From Ananas comosus (taxonomy: Eukaryota; Streptophyta; Magnoliopsida; Poales; Bromeliaceae), in contig NC_033629.1 in the NCBI RefSeq assembly GCF_001540865.1, positions 12,854,373 through 12,918,372 of the forward strand: DNA of 64,000 bases, read 5' to 3'. The notes below the pieces were generated by a model that searched no databases, was not told the origin of the DNA, and worked only from the letters and a program-made list of their open reading frames with translations. Each line of letters begins with the position of its first letter. The first letter of the stretch is position 1. The translations under genes and the position numbers were made by a program. This document shows positions 63,801 through 64,000 of this stretch, one piece after another.

Positions 63801-64000
63801 ACCAGCAAGAACCGCATGTTTCTGACATCTCCAGTGCTGCAACCCTTGCCTCTGTAGGGGAGGCCTATACGGGGTTAAGCACGGCACAAGCTAATGATGT
63901 CGAGCCTAGTATGGTGGTTGATAAGTCTGTAGATAATAGCTCTTCGCTGGGTGAGAGTAAGTCAGAGAAGTTTGATGAGCTTCCAGGTACCAAAATTTGG
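60211..64000 (+). CDS. bromodomain-containing protein (BRD7/9-like), 5' part
   Basis: Exons 60211-60759, 61007-61055, 61152-61212, 61314-61359, 61453-61551, 63373-63441 and 63521 to about 63986 (a GT donor follows) or beyond; the gene leaves the window. Bromodomains bind acetylated histone lysines. This plant type resembles BRD7/9, associated with chromatin remodelling complexes. The N-terminus (183 residues) is disordered: basic (RRRGRPPQQR, an AT-hook-like GRP core), Ser- and Pro-rich, then acidic with long Glu runs. The bromodomain spans about residues 208-305, with LPERKTLEAILDKLQKKDTY, the ZA-loop PVDPEELPDYHDVI, HPMDFGTIRKKL, and the acetyl-lysine-binding Asn in NNAMQYNAPDTIYF. Exon 7 opens with ARSIQDMARNKF and then has an 11-residue tandem repeat. 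The start is the first ATG of a long open frame after the purine-rich leader; a second ATG follows at once. Confidence 0.92.
60777..60819. repeat. (CT)n microsatellite in intron 1 of the bromodomain gene
   Basis: A CT-rich run about 17 bases after the splice donor at 60760. Confidence 0.85.
63566..63718 (+). repeat. 33-bp coding tandem repeat
   Basis: Four full units and a partial fifth (63566, 63599, 63632, 63665, 63698) encode RDDGLCTGKKL-type blocks in frame within exon 7 of the bromodomain gene. Units differ by a few bases. The last loses the Cys. Confidence 0.92.

Noticed and set aside
63556..63828. Minus-strand frame with repeated Ser-Leu-Ser-Phe-Phe blocks
   Set aside because: Antisense of the 33-bp tandem repeat in the bromodomain exon.

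Overview
The window reads as plant nuclear DNA, most likely from a monocot. Intergenic DNA is AT-rich and full of microsatellites, while several genes open with very GC-rich, GC3-biased first exons (10160-10570, 14369-15221, 20536-20851, 34146-35456, 60211-60759). That sharp 5' GC gradient is typical of commelinid monocots. Pineapple or a relative is my guess, but the sequence alone does not prove a species. Single N bases at 7703, 8236 and 31990 mark closed assembly gaps, and at least two of them sit inside suspicious duplications or palindromes.

Eight genes can be supported exon by exon. In order they are: a Dim1B/KsgA-type rRNA adenine dimethyltransferase (+, 10160-11811); a plastid-type Lon N-terminal-domain protein (-, 14369-15221); a plastid 5'-adenylylsulfate (APS) reductase (-, 16926-21009, 6 exons); an organellar type-1D methionine aminopeptidase (+, 26442-30267, 10 exons); a GPI-type GH17 beta-1,3-glucanase-like protein with an X8 domain (+, 33984-38621, 4 exons); an SKU5-similar multicopper-oxidase-like protein (+, 48254-53428, 8 exons); a small secreted glycine-rich protein (+, 54233-54810, probably 2 exons); and the 5' part of a bromodomain protein of the BRD7/9 type (+, 60211 to beyond the window end). 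All introns I resolved are GT-AG, except the first intron of the SKU5-like gene, which must be GC-AG. These are independent housekeeping, organellar and cell-wall genes. Nothing suggests a cluster or a shared pathway, although four products look plastid or mitochondrial and three look secreted or cell-wall.

The intergenic space is a dense mosaic of small non-autonomous mobile elements, many with readable ends. It holds a head-to-tail pair of Helitrons (7112-8748 and 8749 to about 9697), a foldback family with 9-bp target duplications (7675-7834, 37762-38118, 45759-46182, 49886-50211), and foldback elements embedded in (TA)n microsatellites, including a chain of three at 55509-56920. It also holds Tourist/PIF-like elements with 3-bp duplications (39967-40961; paired ends 43158/47750), a tRNA-derived SINE family (one copy with an exact 11-bp duplication), and TRIM-like miniature retroelements. 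One TRIM-like element makes up nearly all of the intron of the glycine-rich gene.

A 1.86-kb near-identical direct duplication (30133-31989 and 31991-33859) carries the last exon of the aminopeptidase gene and the promoter region of the glucanase gene. Its two copies meet at a single N, so it may be two alleles assembled in tandem. I saw no CRISPR array, rRNA gene, intact transposase, or convincingly new enzymatic system. The most unusual points are the TE-derived intron, the altered catalytic motif in the GH17 protein, the GC-AG intron and the microsatellite-nested foldback chain.
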